The position numbers and the translations under genes are program-made. Source: Mycolicibacterium helvum (lineage in GTDB: Bacteria > Actinomycetota > Actinomycetes > Mycobacteriales > Mycobacteriaceae). From it: a stretch of DNA of 64,000 bases. Under the pieces are notes generated by a model. The model worked only from the letters and a program-made list of their open reading frames with translations. It was not told the DNA's origin and did no database searches. Numbering within the stretch: the first letter of the stretch is position 1; each line of letters begins with the position of its first letter. Where the stretch lies: positions 1,302,001 through 1,366,000 of the forward strand of contig NZ_AP022596.1 in the NCBI RefSeq assembly GCF_010731895.1, written 5' to 3'. Shown one piece after another: positions 25,618 to 41,720 of this stretch.

Positions 25618-26793
25618 TCAGTTTCCGGTTGTCTGAAGCTGCTGGGCGGCATCGAGTTCGGCCAGCCGGTCGGCACAGAAATCGCGATTGGCGCTTATCC
25701 TGTTCCGGTCTTCATCGGGAAGGCAATCCTTGGTCAGCAACCACTCGAAAATGGCCAACGCCTGGTCGTTCCTGCCGATCCACGATGCGCACACAGCCAG
25801 TTCGTCCAGCGCACTCCAGGCATAAACCTCAGCGTGGATGAACAGCACGTCGAGTTCGGGTAACGGAATTCTGGCCGCTTGCTCGGCGAACAAGTAGCCC
25901 AGGTGGTAGCGCTCCTCGGTGCGGTAATGGTGGGCGATTGCGAAAAGCGGTTCTGCACGCGTGGGCCGGCACTCCCACGCCCGTAGGTACGCGTCCTGTA
26001 CCTCCTGCCATGGGGCTCCCAGGTGTGCCAATGTCTCGGCCAACCGGAATAGCGAGAAGTAAATCTCCTCGACAAAGCCTGACGTCTCCTCCGCACGGCG
26101 CGCGTACCAGTAGCGTGCGGTGTTGTAATCGCCCAGATCGAAGCAGGATTGGGCCAAATAAAACATGGAGCGAACGTCACTGGGATCGCGTTCAACCTCG
26201 GCTAGCAGCAGATCGCGGTCCCGTTCATACTTCTTCGGATCGAGATTGCGGCTGCCCAAACGACGCGATTCAAGGTGGTATTCGCCGTGCAGTCGATCTT
26301 CGACATACGGCTCGTCACACGTTGCGTACTCATGAACGACACCGACATAGCGCCATGGCAGACCGTCGCGGAACAACTGCGGGCGCCAGTAGCGGAAGTG
26401 CGTTCCGTAGGACAGGGCATACACACCGGCAGTGAGACCGTCGAAGTCGGGTGTACCGAAGACCATGTCGTCGGCATCAATGACCCAGATATAGTCCCCG
26501 CGGCCCTGAGCAAGGGCGAGTGCTTCAGAACGATTGTGGCCGAAGTTCTTCCACGGCCGCTCGTATAGCTCACCCGGAATGCCAAGACCGGCCATGTGGG
26601 CACGGACCACGTCCTGGGTTCCGTCCTCGGAACCGGTGTCGACGATTACCCAGGAGCTGATAAAAGGGGCGACCGCGTTGAGAACTTCGCGTACAACGTG
26701 CGCCTCGTCGCGGACGATCATATTGAGACAGATTGCTGGGCGTCCGTTTCCAGATGCGGGCGCCGCCGTGTCACCTGAATCATGGCTGGGCAT
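25618..26793 (-). CDS. GT2 family glycosyltransferase with TPR-like C-terminal domain
   Basis: 391 residues. The ATG at 26793 is chosen over the 26916 start because AAGGAGGT lies 7 nt upstream. The GT-A domain (about 22-210) has ICLNMIVRDEAHVVREVLNA, VIVDTGSEDGTQD, NRSEALALAQGRGDYI, the metal motif IDADD and GVVHEYATCDEP. Helical repeats follow (about 215-375): MFYLAQSCFDLGDYNTARYWYARRAEE and AEPLFAIAHHYRTEERYHLGYLFAEQAARIP. Very close in sequence to the protein at 14926-16614 but without its extra C-terminal domain, so the two are recent paralogues. It closes the accessory block and is convergent with the SecD-head protein gene. Confidence 0.82.
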   Translation of the reverse strand: MPSHDSGDTAAPASGNGRPAICLNMIVRDEAHVVREVLNAVAPFISSWVIVDTGSEDGTQDVVRAHMAGLGIPGELYERPWKNFGHNRSEALALAQGRGDYIWVIDADDMVFGTPDFDGLTAGVYALSYGTHFRYWRPQLFRDGLPWRYVGVVHEYATCDEPYVEDRLHGEYHLESRRLGSRNLDPKKYERDRDLLLAEVERDPSDVRSMFYLAQSCFDLGDYNTARYWYARRAEETSGFVEEIYFSLFRLAETLAHLGAPWQEVQDAYLRAWECRPTRAEPLFAIAHHYRTEERYHLGYLFAEQAARIPLPELDVLFIHAEVYAWSALDELAVCASWIGRNDQALAIFEWLLTKDCLPDEDRNRISANRDFCADRLAELDAAQQLQTTGN

Positions 26794-26945
26794 GTTCGCA
26801 CCTCCTTCTACGGATTTGAACCCCGCAAACTCGGGGGGAACGTCCACCTGGTCGTGATGCGCTTGTCCACCATACTGGGGAATATCGGGCACTAGCGCGT
26901 TTCCACAGGTGTGCACTGGCCCGCCCGTCCATAGCGACCTGGAGA

Positions 26946-27740
26946 CTAGGCATTCCCACCGTGCCGGCCGGCGCCCTGGGCGAACCGCTGTGCTCCGGCA
27001 AGCGATTCGACGGCCACCCGCGACAGACTGGCGAACTCGAAGTCCATGGCCTCAGCCTCGGACTGCCCCCATTGGTTGAGCATCGACAGTCGATCCGAAC
27101 GCAGACACAGCTGGGGTAGCTGGGCTAACTCGGCGGCCAGTTCCTCGGCGGCCTGACGGGCCTGCCCGGTGGGGACCACCCGGTTGGCCAAACCGATCGC
27201 GAGCGCCTCGTCGGCGTCGACGGCGCGGCCGGTCAGGATCAGGTCCATCGCCCGGCTGTGTCCGATGAGCCGCGGCAGCCGCACCGTGCCGCCATCGATC
27301 AGGGGCACGCCCCACCGTCGGCAGAACACCCCGAACACCGCGTCTTGTTCGACGACCCGCAGGTCACACCACAACGCCAACTCGAGACCGCCGGCCACGG
27401 CATAGCCGCTCACCGCGGCGATGACCGGTTTGGACAACACCATGCGGCTGGGACCCATGGGCCCGGGGCCCGTTCGATGGGTGGGGTTACCCTCGGATGT
27501 ACCGATCGCCTTGAGATCGGCTCCGGCGCAGAAGGTTCCGTGATCGCCCCAGAGCACCGCCACCGACGCGGACTCGTCATTGTCGAATTCCTCGAAAGCG
27601 CGGAACAACGCCAACGCCGTGGGGCCGTCGACGGCATTGCGAGCCTGGGGGCGGTCCAGGATCACTGTCGTCACTGCGCCGTTGCGCTCTACCCGAACCG
27701 ATTCCCCGATCGCTGCGCTGCTGCCCACCGAACCACTCAT
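26946..27740 (-). CDS. echA5: Enoyl-CoA hydratase/isomerase family protein (EchA5-like)
   Basis: 264-residue crotonase-fold protein. It shows VERNGAVTTVILDRPQARNAV at the start, the oxyanion-hole region GTFCAGADLKAI, and AAVSGYAVAGGLELALWCDLRV with the second conserved Gly pair. In RRWGVPLIDGGTVRLPRLIG the position equivalent to the catalytic Glu is Asp, so activity could differ from a typical hydratase. The ATG overlaps the stop codon of the PaaX gene by four bases. Last gene of a four-gene operon in the same order as M. tuberculosis Rv0672-Rv0675, where this position is echA5. Confidence 0.88.
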   Translation of the reverse strand: MSGSVGSSAAIGESVRVERNGAVTTVILDRPQARNAVDGPTALALFRAFEEFDNDESASVAVLWGDHGTFCAGADLKAIGTSEGNPTHRTGPGPMGPSRMVLSKPVIAAVSGYAVAGGLELALWCDLRVVEQDAVFGVFCRRWGVPLIDGGTVRLPRLIGHSRAMDLILTGRAVDADEALAIGLANRVVPTGQARQAAEELAAELAQLPQLCLRSDRLSMLNQWGQSEAEAMDFEFASLSRVAVESLAGAQRFAQGAGRHGGNA

Positions 27741-28477
27741 TTCGCCTCCACCAGTCGCCCCTCGTCCCGCCGCGCGCCCAGTTCGGCGGCGAAGTCTGCG
27801 TAGGCCTTTCGAAGTTCGACGCCTGGCCAGTGCGTCGGCAGCAGTTCGGTGGGCAGCACCGGATCGGTGAGGAGGTGTCGCACCATGCCGGCGGCCGCGC
27901 GGAACCGTCCCGGAACGTCCCGGGCTGCTGCCATATCGTCCAGCAGCCGATCTCCGGTGTGCGCCCAGTCGGGCAGATCCCACAAGCGCCGGGTCAGCTC
28001 GGCCGGGTCGTCGTCACGCGCGCTCAGCACCCGTACCCGTTCGACGACCTCGGCGGGCAGCTCGTCGTCGAGGTTGTCCGGCCGCAGCCAGAGACCTTCC
28101 CTGAGTTCCCCGAACCGCTTGATCTGTAAGGTGTTTCGCAGCGCGGCGCGCACTCGGGCATCCATGCCGACCGCGGTGATGGCCAACGTGATCCAACTGC
28201 CGTCCCAGTCGCGGGTGCGCGGATAGAGCGCATCATCCTGACGGCGCTGGCGGTTGAGCAGCCGGTCGGAGAGCCGGTAGCCGTCGTCGGAGCGCACCAG
28301 GTCACCGGCCGCCACCATCCGGGTCAGCGCCACCCGCAGGGTCTGTTCGCGGATGCCGAAATCCGAGGTGAGTTGCAGCAGTTCCGCCGAGGTGGCCCAC
28401 GCCGGATGTGCACCGAGCAATACGCTGAGCACCACCGAACGGGCGGTCATCTTTGCCAGCGATTGCGGCACGCTCAC
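27737..28477 (-). CDS. PaaX family transcriptional regulator
   Basis: 246-residue PaaX-type repressor, equivalent in position to Rv0674. The N-terminal winged helix has SVVLSVLLGAHPAW, then LLQLTSDFGIREQTLRVALTRMVAAGDL as the recognition region. The central part has RDWDGSWITLAITA, the PaaX-type ferredoxin-like domain, and the C-terminal domain has LPTHWPGVELRKAYADF. PaaX in E. coli represses phenylacetate catabolism and responds to phenylacetyl-CoA. A regulator embedded in an acyl-CoA operon, overlapping both neighbours by four bases (GTGA and ATGA), points to control of this operon by an acyl-CoA intermediate. Confidence 0.88.
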   Translation of the reverse strand: MSVPQSLAKMTARSVVLSVLLGAHPAWATSAELLQLTSDFGIREQTLRVALTRMVAAGDLVRSDDGYRLSDRLLNRQRRQDDALYPRTRDWDGSWITLAITAVGMDARVRAALRNTLQIKRFGELREGLWLRPDNLDDELPAEVVERVRVLSARDDDPAELTRRLWDLPDWAHTGDRLLDDMAAARDVPGRFRAAAGMVRHLLTDPVLPTELLPTHWPGVELRKAYADFAAELGARRDEGRLVEAK

Positions 28478-29382
28478 ACTCCCGAGGCACGGCGCCCGTG
28501 GTCACCGAACGGCTCGTCGCGGTGGCGAACCGCCTCCCGGAAGCCATGCTCGCGGGCGTCCGCCACGAACGCGTGCCCCTCCGGCGTGTGCCGGGCGATC
28601 CCGTCGAACACTGTGCTGACCATCCGACTGGTCGCCACGCCCTGCTGATACAGCGCGCTGTTCATCGCCAGCTTCACCATGATCAACTGGTTGACCGGCA
28701 CGGCCGCGATGCGCTCGACGAGCCGCTCGGTGCGCTCGTCGAGATCGGCCGGTTCGGGTGCCTCGATCGCCAGACCCCACTCGGCAGCCTGCGCACCGGT
28801 GATGCAATCCCCGGTCAGCAGAAGGCGTTTGGCCCGCTGATCCCCCAGACGATGCGCCCACAACCCGGCCGCGGGAACACCCCACACCCGGGTCGGCGGA
28901 TAGCCGATCTTGGCGTCGGAGGCGGCGATCACCTGGTCGGCGTGCAACGCGATATCGGTGCCGCCCGCCACGCAGTAGCCGTGGATCTTGACCACGGTTG
29001 GCTTGTCAGCATGCATCAGGCTGGCGAAGCCCCGCACGAAACGGCTCATCATCTGATAGTCGATCATCGGATCCCACGGCCGATCGGCCTTGTGGTTGAC
29101 CGCCTGCGTCTTGCCGTCGAGCACGGTGCCCTGCCGGTCCCCGCCGCCCGCCGACGACGAGCCGTCGGCGTAGGCCCCCAGGTCGAACCCGGCGCAGAAT
29201 CCTTCGCCGCGGCCCGACACCAAGATGACGTGCACGTTGGGGTCCAGGTCGGCCCGCTCGACCAGCGCCGCCAACTCCAGCGGAGTGTCGGCAACGATCG
29301 CGTTGCCCTTGTCCGGGCGGTTGAAGGTGATGCGGGCGACTCGATCGGTGACCTCGTAGGTCATCGTGTTGAGTTCAATCAT
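28474..29382 (-). CDS. echA4: Enoyl-CoA hydratase/crotonase family protein (EchA4-like)
   Basis: 302-residue crotonase. It has VTDRVARITFNRPDKGNAI at the start, SGRGEGFCAGFDLGAYA for the oxyanion hole, and VVKIHGYCVAGGTDIALHADQVIA for the second conserved segment. It then has KIGYPPTRVWGVPAAGLWAHRLG. It is longer than ordinary hydratases, with an insertion after the first motif (about 70-100) and a longer C terminus. Located between the PaaX gene and the acyl-CoA dehydrogenase with four-base overlaps on both sides, so translation is coupled along the operon. In M. tuberculosis the matching gene is echA4 (Rv0673). Substrate unknown. Confidence 0.88.
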   Translation of the reverse strand: MIELNTMTYEVTDRVARITFNRPDKGNAIVADTPLELAALVERADLDPNVHVILVSGRGEGFCAGFDLGAYADGSSSAGGGDRQGTVLDGKTQAVNHKADRPWDPMIDYQMMSRFVRGFASLMHADKPTVVKIHGYCVAGGTDIALHADQVIAASDAKIGYPPTRVWGVPAAGLWAHRLGDQRAKRLLLTGDCITGAQAAEWGLAIEAPEPADLDERTERLVERIAAVPVNQLIMVKLAMNSALYQQGVATSRMVSTVFDGIARHTPEGHAFVADAREHGFREAVRHRDEPFGDHGRRASGV

Positions 29383-31007
29383 CCCTTCACCAGGCAGCGT
29401 TCGAGGATCGGCGCGAGATCGAGCCCGGCCGGCAGCGTACCGAACGCTCCACCCCAGTTGCCGCCCATCCGGGTGGCCAGGAACGCCTCGGCAACCGCGG
29501 GGTGGCCGTGGCGGACCAGCAGAGAACCTTGCAGCGCCAACGCGATGTCCTCGGTGACCTTGCGCGCCCGGTATTCGATCGCGTCGAACTCCCCTAGCTC
29601 CGCACGCAACTCGGCGACATGGGTGTCCAGCCGAACATCCTGACCGGCGCTGATGGCCAGTTCATCGAACAGCACATCGACACATTCTGGCCGGGTTGCC
29701 ATGGCACGCAACGTGTCCAGTGCGCTGACGTTGCCCGAGCCTTCCCAGATGCCCATCAGCGGCGCCTCCCGGTAGAGCCGGGGCATGCCGGACTCCTCGG
29801 CATAGCCGTTGCCGCCCAGGCATTCCATCGCCTCGCCGGCGTGCGGGGTGGCCCGCTTGCACACCCAGTACTTGGCGGCAGCCAAGCCGATGCGGCGCAG
29901 CAGTGTCTCCCGTTCGTCACCGCGGACAGCGGCGTCGGTGGCCCCGGCCATCCGCATCGCGATGACGGTGGCCGCCTCGGCTTCGACGGCGAGGTCGGCC
30001 AGCACGTTGCGCATCAACGGCTGGTCGATCAGATAGGCGCCGAACGCCTTTCGATGCTGGGCGTGGTGCACGGCGCGGGTCAGCCCGCTACGCATGCTGG
30101 TGGCGCTGCCCAGCGTGCAGTCCAGCCGGGTGAGGTTGACCATCTCGATGATGGTGGACACCCCGCGGCCCTCGTCGCCGACCAGCCACGCGATGGCATC
30201 GTCGTATTCGACCTCACTGGAGGCATTGGCGTGGTTGCCAAGCTTGTCCTTCAAGCGCTGCAAGAACATTCGGTTACGGGTGCCGTCGGGAAGCACGCGC
30301 GGCAGCATGAAACAGCTGAGCCCGCCAGGAGCCTGAGCCAATACCAGGAAGATGTCACTCATCGCCGCGGAGGTGAACCACTTGTGGCCGGTGATGCGGT
30401 AGCTACCGTCTCCGTTGGGGACAGCCTGTGTGGTGCCGGCCCGGACGTCGGAGCCCCCCTGCTTCTCGGTCATCGACATGCCCGCCGTGATGCCGACCTT
30501 GGTACTGGGTACCTTCAGCTCCGGGTCGTACTGGCGGCTGGTCAGCAGCGGCTCGTAGACCTTGGCGAGGTCGGGGTTGTGGCGCAGCGCGGGCACCACG
30601 GCATAGGTCATCGAGATCGGGCACACGTGGCCGGGCTCGGGAGTCCACGCGCCCATCTTGGCCGCCCGCACCACGTGGGCGCCCGGACGGTCGTCGGCCC
30701 ATGGGGCTGCGTGCAGCCCGTGGGCGATGGCCGTGCGCATCAGCTCGTGGTAGGCGGGGTCGTACTCGATCTCGTCAACGCGATAGCCGTACCGATCGTG
30801 GGTGTGCAGGATCGGCTGGTTGCGGTCCGCCAGATCTCCCCAGCGCTGAGCCTGCGCGCCACCCGAGAGCGCGCCGATCTCGGTGACCTCATCGAGGCCC
30901 CATTGGCCGCCCTCGCGGATGAGAGCCTCGATCAGCACCGGTGAATTCGCCGGGTTGTGGTCCACCAGCGGTGGAACCTGGTTGGTGACGACATGCGTAT
31001 CCGACAT
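29379..31007 (-). CDS. fadE8: AidB-like acyl-CoA dehydrogenase (FadE8-like)
   Basis: 542 residues. The start is the ATG at 31007; the open frame upstream reads through a promoter-like region. The N-terminal THVVTNQVPPLVDHNPANSPVLIEAL is the AidB-type opening, not that of ordinary acyl-CoA dehydrogenases. ITAGMSMTEKQGGSDVRAGTT and GHKWFTSAAMSDIFLVLAQA form the FAD and substrate region. GAYLIDQPLMRNVLADL and ECLGGNGYAEESGMPRLYREAPLMGIWEGSGNV complete the dehydrogenase fold. AidB proteins bind FAD and, in E. coli, DNA in the alkylation response; in mycobacteria this gene is annotated fadE8. Context with two crotonases favours an acyl-CoA role. First gene of the operon. Confidence 0.9.
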   Translation of the reverse strand: MSDTHVVTNQVPPLVDHNPANSPVLIEALIREGGQWGLDEVTEIGALSGGAQAQRWGDLADRNQPILHTHDRYGYRVDEIEYDPAYHELMRTAIAHGLHAAPWADDRPGAHVVRAAKMGAWTPEPGHVCPISMTYAVVPALRHNPDLAKVYEPLLTSRQYDPELKVPSTKVGITAGMSMTEKQGGSDVRAGTTQAVPNGDGSYRITGHKWFTSAAMSDIFLVLAQAPGGLSCFMLPRVLPDGTRNRMFLQRLKDKLGNHANASSEVEYDDAIAWLVGDEGRGVSTIIEMVNLTRLDCTLGSATSMRSGLTRAVHHAQHRKAFGAYLIDQPLMRNVLADLAVEAEAATVIAMRMAGATDAAVRGDERETLLRRIGLAAAKYWVCKRATPHAGEAMECLGGNGYAEESGMPRLYREAPLMGIWEGSGNVSALDTLRAMATRPECVDVLFDELAISAGQDVRLDTHVAELRAELGEFDAIEYRARKVTEDIALALQGSLLVRHGHPAVAEAFLATRMGGNWGGAFGTLPAGLDLAPILERCLVKG

Positions 31008-31069
31008 GACACCACTGTTACACTTTTCTGACAACCGCACAAGATGCGTAATATGGCAGGCTTGGTGGG

Positions 31070-31405
31070 GTGAATCCGAACTCTGTTGTCCACGCTGCAG
31101 CGCTGTGGCTCGAGCACGAGCCGGTGCCCGCCGACCAGACCGTCGACGGCGACCCGCACACCGGGATCGCCGAACTCGACGTATTCGGCGGGCTCCAAGT
31201 CGGGGTGTGGGAGATGACACCCGGAGTGATGCGCGACGTGGAAGCCGAGGAACTGTTCGTGGTGCTCTCCGGAGCGGCCACCGTCGAGTTCGACGACGAC
31301 AGCCCGGCACTGACGCTGGGTGCCGGCGACGTGGCGCGCCTGACGAAAGGCGCCAGGACGGTGTGGACGGTGACGGAGACGCTGCGGAAGGTGTACCTCA
31401 CCTAG
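31070..31405 (+). CDS. Small cupin domain protein
   Basis: 111 residues forming a single cupin barrel: GGLQVGVWEMTPGVMRDVEAEELFVVLSGAATVEF for motif 1 and TLGAGDVARLTKGARTVWTVTETLRKVYL for motif 2. The usual metal-binding His residues are largely missing in motif 1 (Val-Glu-Ala-Glu-Glu in place of HxHxxxxE), so metal binding is uncertain. The type resembles DUF861/ethanolamine-utilisation EutQ-like cupins. The GTG start follows GGTGGGG. It is divergent from the fadE8 operon with only 62 bp between the start codons. A CTGACA ... TAATAT pair at 31033-31054 may be its promoter. Confidence 0.8.
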   Translation: MNPNSVVHAAALWLEHEPVPADQTVDGDPHTGIAELDVFGGLQVGVWEMTPGVMRDVEAEELFVVLSGAATVEFDDDSPALTLGAGDVARLTKGARTVWTVTETLRKVYLT

Positions 31406-31439
31406 ATCCGGCGGGCAGGAGCGAAGCGACCCGGGGAAA

Positions 31440-32273
31440 CTAACCCGGGTGCGCGGCGAAGAAGTCCCACATCCGCTGGGTGGCGAACGACGGCCAGTCG
31501 TGCCCACCACCGGCCACGGTGATGAGCTCGACGCTGCGCCCGCCAGGGCACGACGCCACCGACGTCGTCAACGCCGCCTCGACGGTCGTGGTCGGCGGCT
31601 GGCATTGATCCACAGCACGCCAGAACGCGTTGACTTCAGACGGTGGCGGGGTCTTGATCGGGACAGCGGTCCCAGGCTCGCCGTCGTAACGAATCAGCCG
31701 GTCATCGGTGCCGTGGATGTGCAACACGGATATCGGGCGCGGTGCCGGACAGGCCTCGAGCTCGGTCGCCGCGTCAGGCCCGATGGCCGCGAAAACCGCA
31801 CTGTCGCAAGCTAATTTGTAGGCCATCATGCCGCCGTTGCTGATTCCGGCGGCATAGATGCGGGCCGGGTCGATGCCGACGTTGTCAACGACCTCGCGGA
31901 CCGCGGCGGTGATGAAGCCGACGTCATCGACGCCATCGCTGCTGGCACGTCCGCAGCAACCACCGACGTTCCACGATCGGCCCACTCCATCGGGGTAGGC
32001 GACCACAAACTTGGCGGAGTCGGCGAGCTGATTCCAGCCGTATTCCTGCTCTGCCTGCGCCGCGCTGCCCGTCCAGCCGTGCAGCATCACGACCAGCGGT
32101 GCCGCGCGCGGCAGGCCGGCGGGAATGTACAGCCGATAGCCGCGATCGATGCCCCCGACAGTGATCTTGTGCACGCTATCGCCCGGTGTGAACGCGGTCG
32201 CGGCCGCTCCCGACGGTGCACAGGCCGAGATCAGCACAACAGCCCCCAACAACGCGATTCGGCGGGCCCACAT
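31440..32273 (-). CDS. lpqP: Secreted LpqP-type esterase / PHB depolymerase family lipoprotein
   Basis: 277 residues. A signal peptide ends in ISAC, a lipobox, so it is probably a lipoprotein. The catalytic domain is of the esterase PHB/feruloyl type: RLYIPAGLPRAAPLVVMLHGWTG (oxyanion hole), IYAAGISNGGMMAYKLAC (nucleophile Ser in GISNG), HIHGTDDRLIRYDG (acid) and GGGHDWPSF (His). In VGGCCGRASSDGVDD two Cys, typical of these secreted depolymerases, can be seen. The gene order after endonuclease IV matches M. tuberculosis lpqP (Rv0671). It starts only 2 nt after the endonuclease IV stop codon. Natural substrate unknown. Confidence 0.88.
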   Translation of the reverse strand: MWARRIALLGAVVLISACAPSGAAATAFTPGDSVHKITVGGIDRGYRLYIPAGLPRAAPLVVMLHGWTGSAAQAEQEYGWNQLADSAKFVVAYPDGVGRSWNVGGCCGRASSDGVDDVGFITAAVREVVDNVGIDPARIYAAGISNGGMMAYKLACDSAVFAAIGPDAATELEACPAPRPISVLHIHGTDDRLIRYDGEPGTAVPIKTPPPSEVNAFWRAVDQCQPPTTTVEAALTTSVASCPGGRSVELITVAGGGHDWPSFATQRMWDFFAAHPG

Positions 32274-32275
32274 GG

Positions 32276-33028
32276 CTAGCTCACGTGTTCGCGGAGGAAG
32301 GCGATGTCATCCTTGCGGCCCTCGTCGGCCGTCTCACAGATCACCGGAGCACCGGCGGCCTGCACGACAGCCACGAGAAGCTGCGGATCGATCTGTCCCG
32401 TACCGAAATTGGCGTGTCGGTCCGCACCGGAGCCCTTTGCGTCACGGGAATCGTTGCAGTGCACCAGATCGATGCGCCCAGTGATGCCTTTGATGCGCTC
32501 GACCGCGTCGATCAGCTCCTCGCCGGCTGCCCAGGCGTGGCAGGTGTCGAGACAGAACCCGACGCCGGTGTCGCCGATGCGCTCCCAAAGCCGGGCGATG
32601 GTGTCGAAGTGACGCGCCATCGCGTGATCGCCGCCGGCGGTGTTCTCCAGATACACCGGCATGTCGGTCTCCAGCGCCGCCAGAGCCTTCACCCAGCGTT
32701 CGAAGCCGGCCTCCATGTCGTTGTCGTCGGCATGACCGCCGTGCACGATCACTGCCGTCGCGTCGATCTCGCTGGCGGCGTCGCAGCTGTCCTGCAGAAT
32801 CTTGCGCGATGGGATGCGAACGCGATTGTTGGCCGAAGCCACGTTGATCAGGTACGGCGCATGCACATACAGCGGGATGGCCGACGCTTTGAGTGTTCCG
32901 GCGTCCTCGCGGGGCTGGGGCTTCTTCCAGCTCTGCGGGTTGCCGAGGAAAAACTGCGCCACCTCGGCGCCGTCGGCAGCAGCGGCCGCCAGCGGATCGT
33001 CGGTGTGGACATGAGAACCGATCAGCAC
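32276..33028 (-). CDS. nfo: Endonuclease IV (AP endonuclease)
   Basis: 250-residue endonuclease IV (named end in M. tuberculosis, Rv0670), which cuts 5' of abasic sites in base excision repair. The metal-binding residues are visible in LIGSHV (His), [66 protein letters not shown] and ICETAD. The GTG at 33028 gives the usual M-L-I-G-S-H-V start; the frame is also open to an ATG at 33052, which would add eight residues. Co-directional with lpqP, with a 2-nt gap. Confidence 0.92.
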   Translation of the reverse strand: MLIGSHVHTDDPLAAAAADGAEVAQFFLGNPQSWKKPQPREDAGTLKASAIPLYVHAPYLINVASANNRVRIPSRKILQDSCDAASEIDATAVIVHGGHADDNDMEAGFERWVKALAALETDMPVYLENTAGGDHAMARHFDTIARLWERIGDTGVGFCLDTCHAWAAGEELIDAVERIKGITGRIDLVHCNDSRDAKGSGADRHANFGTGQIDPQLLVAVVQAAGAPVICETADEGRKDDIAFLREHVS

Positions 33029-33070
33029 GGACCCGAGTCTATGCGCGGCCACCAGTACCGCGCACGGCCG

Positions 33071-33718
33071 TCATCGCCGCCAGAACAGGTGATGGGTCAC
33101 CCCACTAGGGCTGGGCACCACCTCATGGTGGAACCGGTCGTCGAGCTCGTCGGGTGATTCCCACAGGCGCGACCCGGCGCCGATTTCCACGTCAGCGACC
33201 GCCACGTGAAGGGCGTCGACCAGACCCGCGTCGAGGAATTGCCTGACGGTGCCCGCACCGCCCCCGAGCCGGACATCCTTGCCGGCCGCGGCCGCCTTCG
33301 CCTCATCCAGGACATCGGCCGGGTCACCGTTGACGAAGTGGAACGTCGTGTCTGACAGTCGCAGTGGCGGGCGGTCGTGATGTGTCATGACGAACACCGG
33401 CGTGTGGAACGGTGGCTCGTCGCCCCACCATCCCTGCCACTCGGGGTGGTCCTGCCAGGGACCGCGGTACGGGCTGAACTTGTTCCGGCCCATGATCTCC
33501 GCACCGACGTTGTTGGTGAAGTCGCGGGTGAAGTAGTCGTCGAGGCCGCGAGTTCCGCCGGGCTCGCGGCGGCCCACCCAGCTCGCCGTCGCGCCGACCC
33601 ACGCGAATAGGGCAGGTTGATCGGCGTCGCCGAACGGACGCTCGAAACACTGGTTGAGCCCCGCCCCGAACCCGTCGCGCGACAGCATGAAGTTGTGGAC
33701 TCTGAGTAATTGGGCCAC
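33071..33718 (-). CDS. Dihydrofolate reductase / RibD C-terminal family protein
   Basis: 215 residues with the RibD_C/DHFR-like fold: LLRVHNFMLSRDGFGAG at the start, IMGRNKFSPYRGPW, VFVMTHHDRPPL, and KDVRLGGGAGTVRQFLDAGLVDALHVAVADVEIGAGSRLW, which holds the NADPH-binding GGGxG loop. Stand-alone proteins of this type are of unknown substrate and are not the folA enzyme. The GTG start has GAGGAGG upstream. It lies between rpoC and endonuclease IV, where M. tuberculosis instead has a ceramidase gene, so it is a lineage-specific insertion. Confidence 0.85.
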   Translation of the reverse strand: MAQLLRVHNFMLSRDGFGAGLNQCFERPFGDADQPALFAWVGATASWVGRREPGGTRGLDDYFTRDFTNNVGAEIMGRNKFSPYRGPWQDHPEWQGWWGDEPPFHTPVFVMTHHDRPPLRLSDTTFHFVNGDPADVLDEAKAAAAGKDVRLGGGAGTVRQFLDAGLVDALHVAVADVEIGAGSRLWESPDELDDRFHHEVVPSPSGVTHHLFWRR

Positions 33719-33787
33719 GCATTCCTCCTCGGCGGCTTGGACCTACAACAGATAGACCTCAACCGTCGGCCGAACTCATCGCACACG

Positions 33788-33820
33788 AAAAAGCCCCCGA
33801 GACGAATCCCGGGGGCCTTC
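33788..33820 (-). terminator. Intrinsic terminator of rpoBC
   Basis: A GC-rich stem (AGGCCCCCGGG / CTCGGGGGCTTT on the reverse strand, short loop) ending in a run of five T lies about 10 nt beyond the rpoC stop codon. Confidence 0.88.
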
Positions 33821-33830
33821 TCATGACTAG

Positions 33831-41357
<7,527 letters not shown>

Positions 41358-41553
41358 CTAATGCGACAACCGGACGTGTCCGAGGGTCGCGATATCTGCA
41401 TCGGTTCGGCTGGCCTACTCGAGGCCCGGGCCTGTCCCCGACGCACGCGACACGCAGATAGGTCTCTGAGCTGGAGTGTCTTAGCTCAGACTTGAGGACC
41501 GGCGATGTCAGGTGCAGGTTGAGGTGGGCAGGATGCAGCCAGCGCAACGTCCA

Positions 41554-41582
41554 ACAATAGCGGAGAACGGCGCATTCCTCAA
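41554..41582 (-). promoter_or_regulatory. Candidate SigA promoter of rpoBC (proximal)
   Basis: On the reverse strand TTGAGG and TATTGT are separated by 17 bp, close to the mycobacterial SigA consensus. The start point would be near 41546, giving a leader of about 190 nt before rpoB. Confidence 0.72.
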
Positions 41583-41649
41583 CAAGCGGGTGCCGGGCAG
41601 GCTGGCGCTGGCTGGCGAACTAGCTACCCATGCACACATGCTGGTCAAC

Positions 41650-41678
41650 AGACTGGACCGTTTGGACCTTTCCGTCAA
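41650..41678 (-). promoter_or_regulatory. Candidate second rpoBC promoter (distal)
   Basis: On the reverse strand TTGACG and CAGTCT are separated by 17 bp. The -35 is good and the -10 is weak. Two rpoB promoters are known in mycobacteria, which makes this more plausible. Confidence 0.42.
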
Positions 41679-41720
41679 GGGAAACGCCGTCTTTAATGTG
41701 GAAAATACCCGCTGGGAGGC

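Noticed and set aside
29379..31310. 643-residue version of the FadE8/AidB-like protein
   Set aside because: The added 101 residues are Arg-rich, overlap the divergent cupin gene and promoter region, and are absent from the family.
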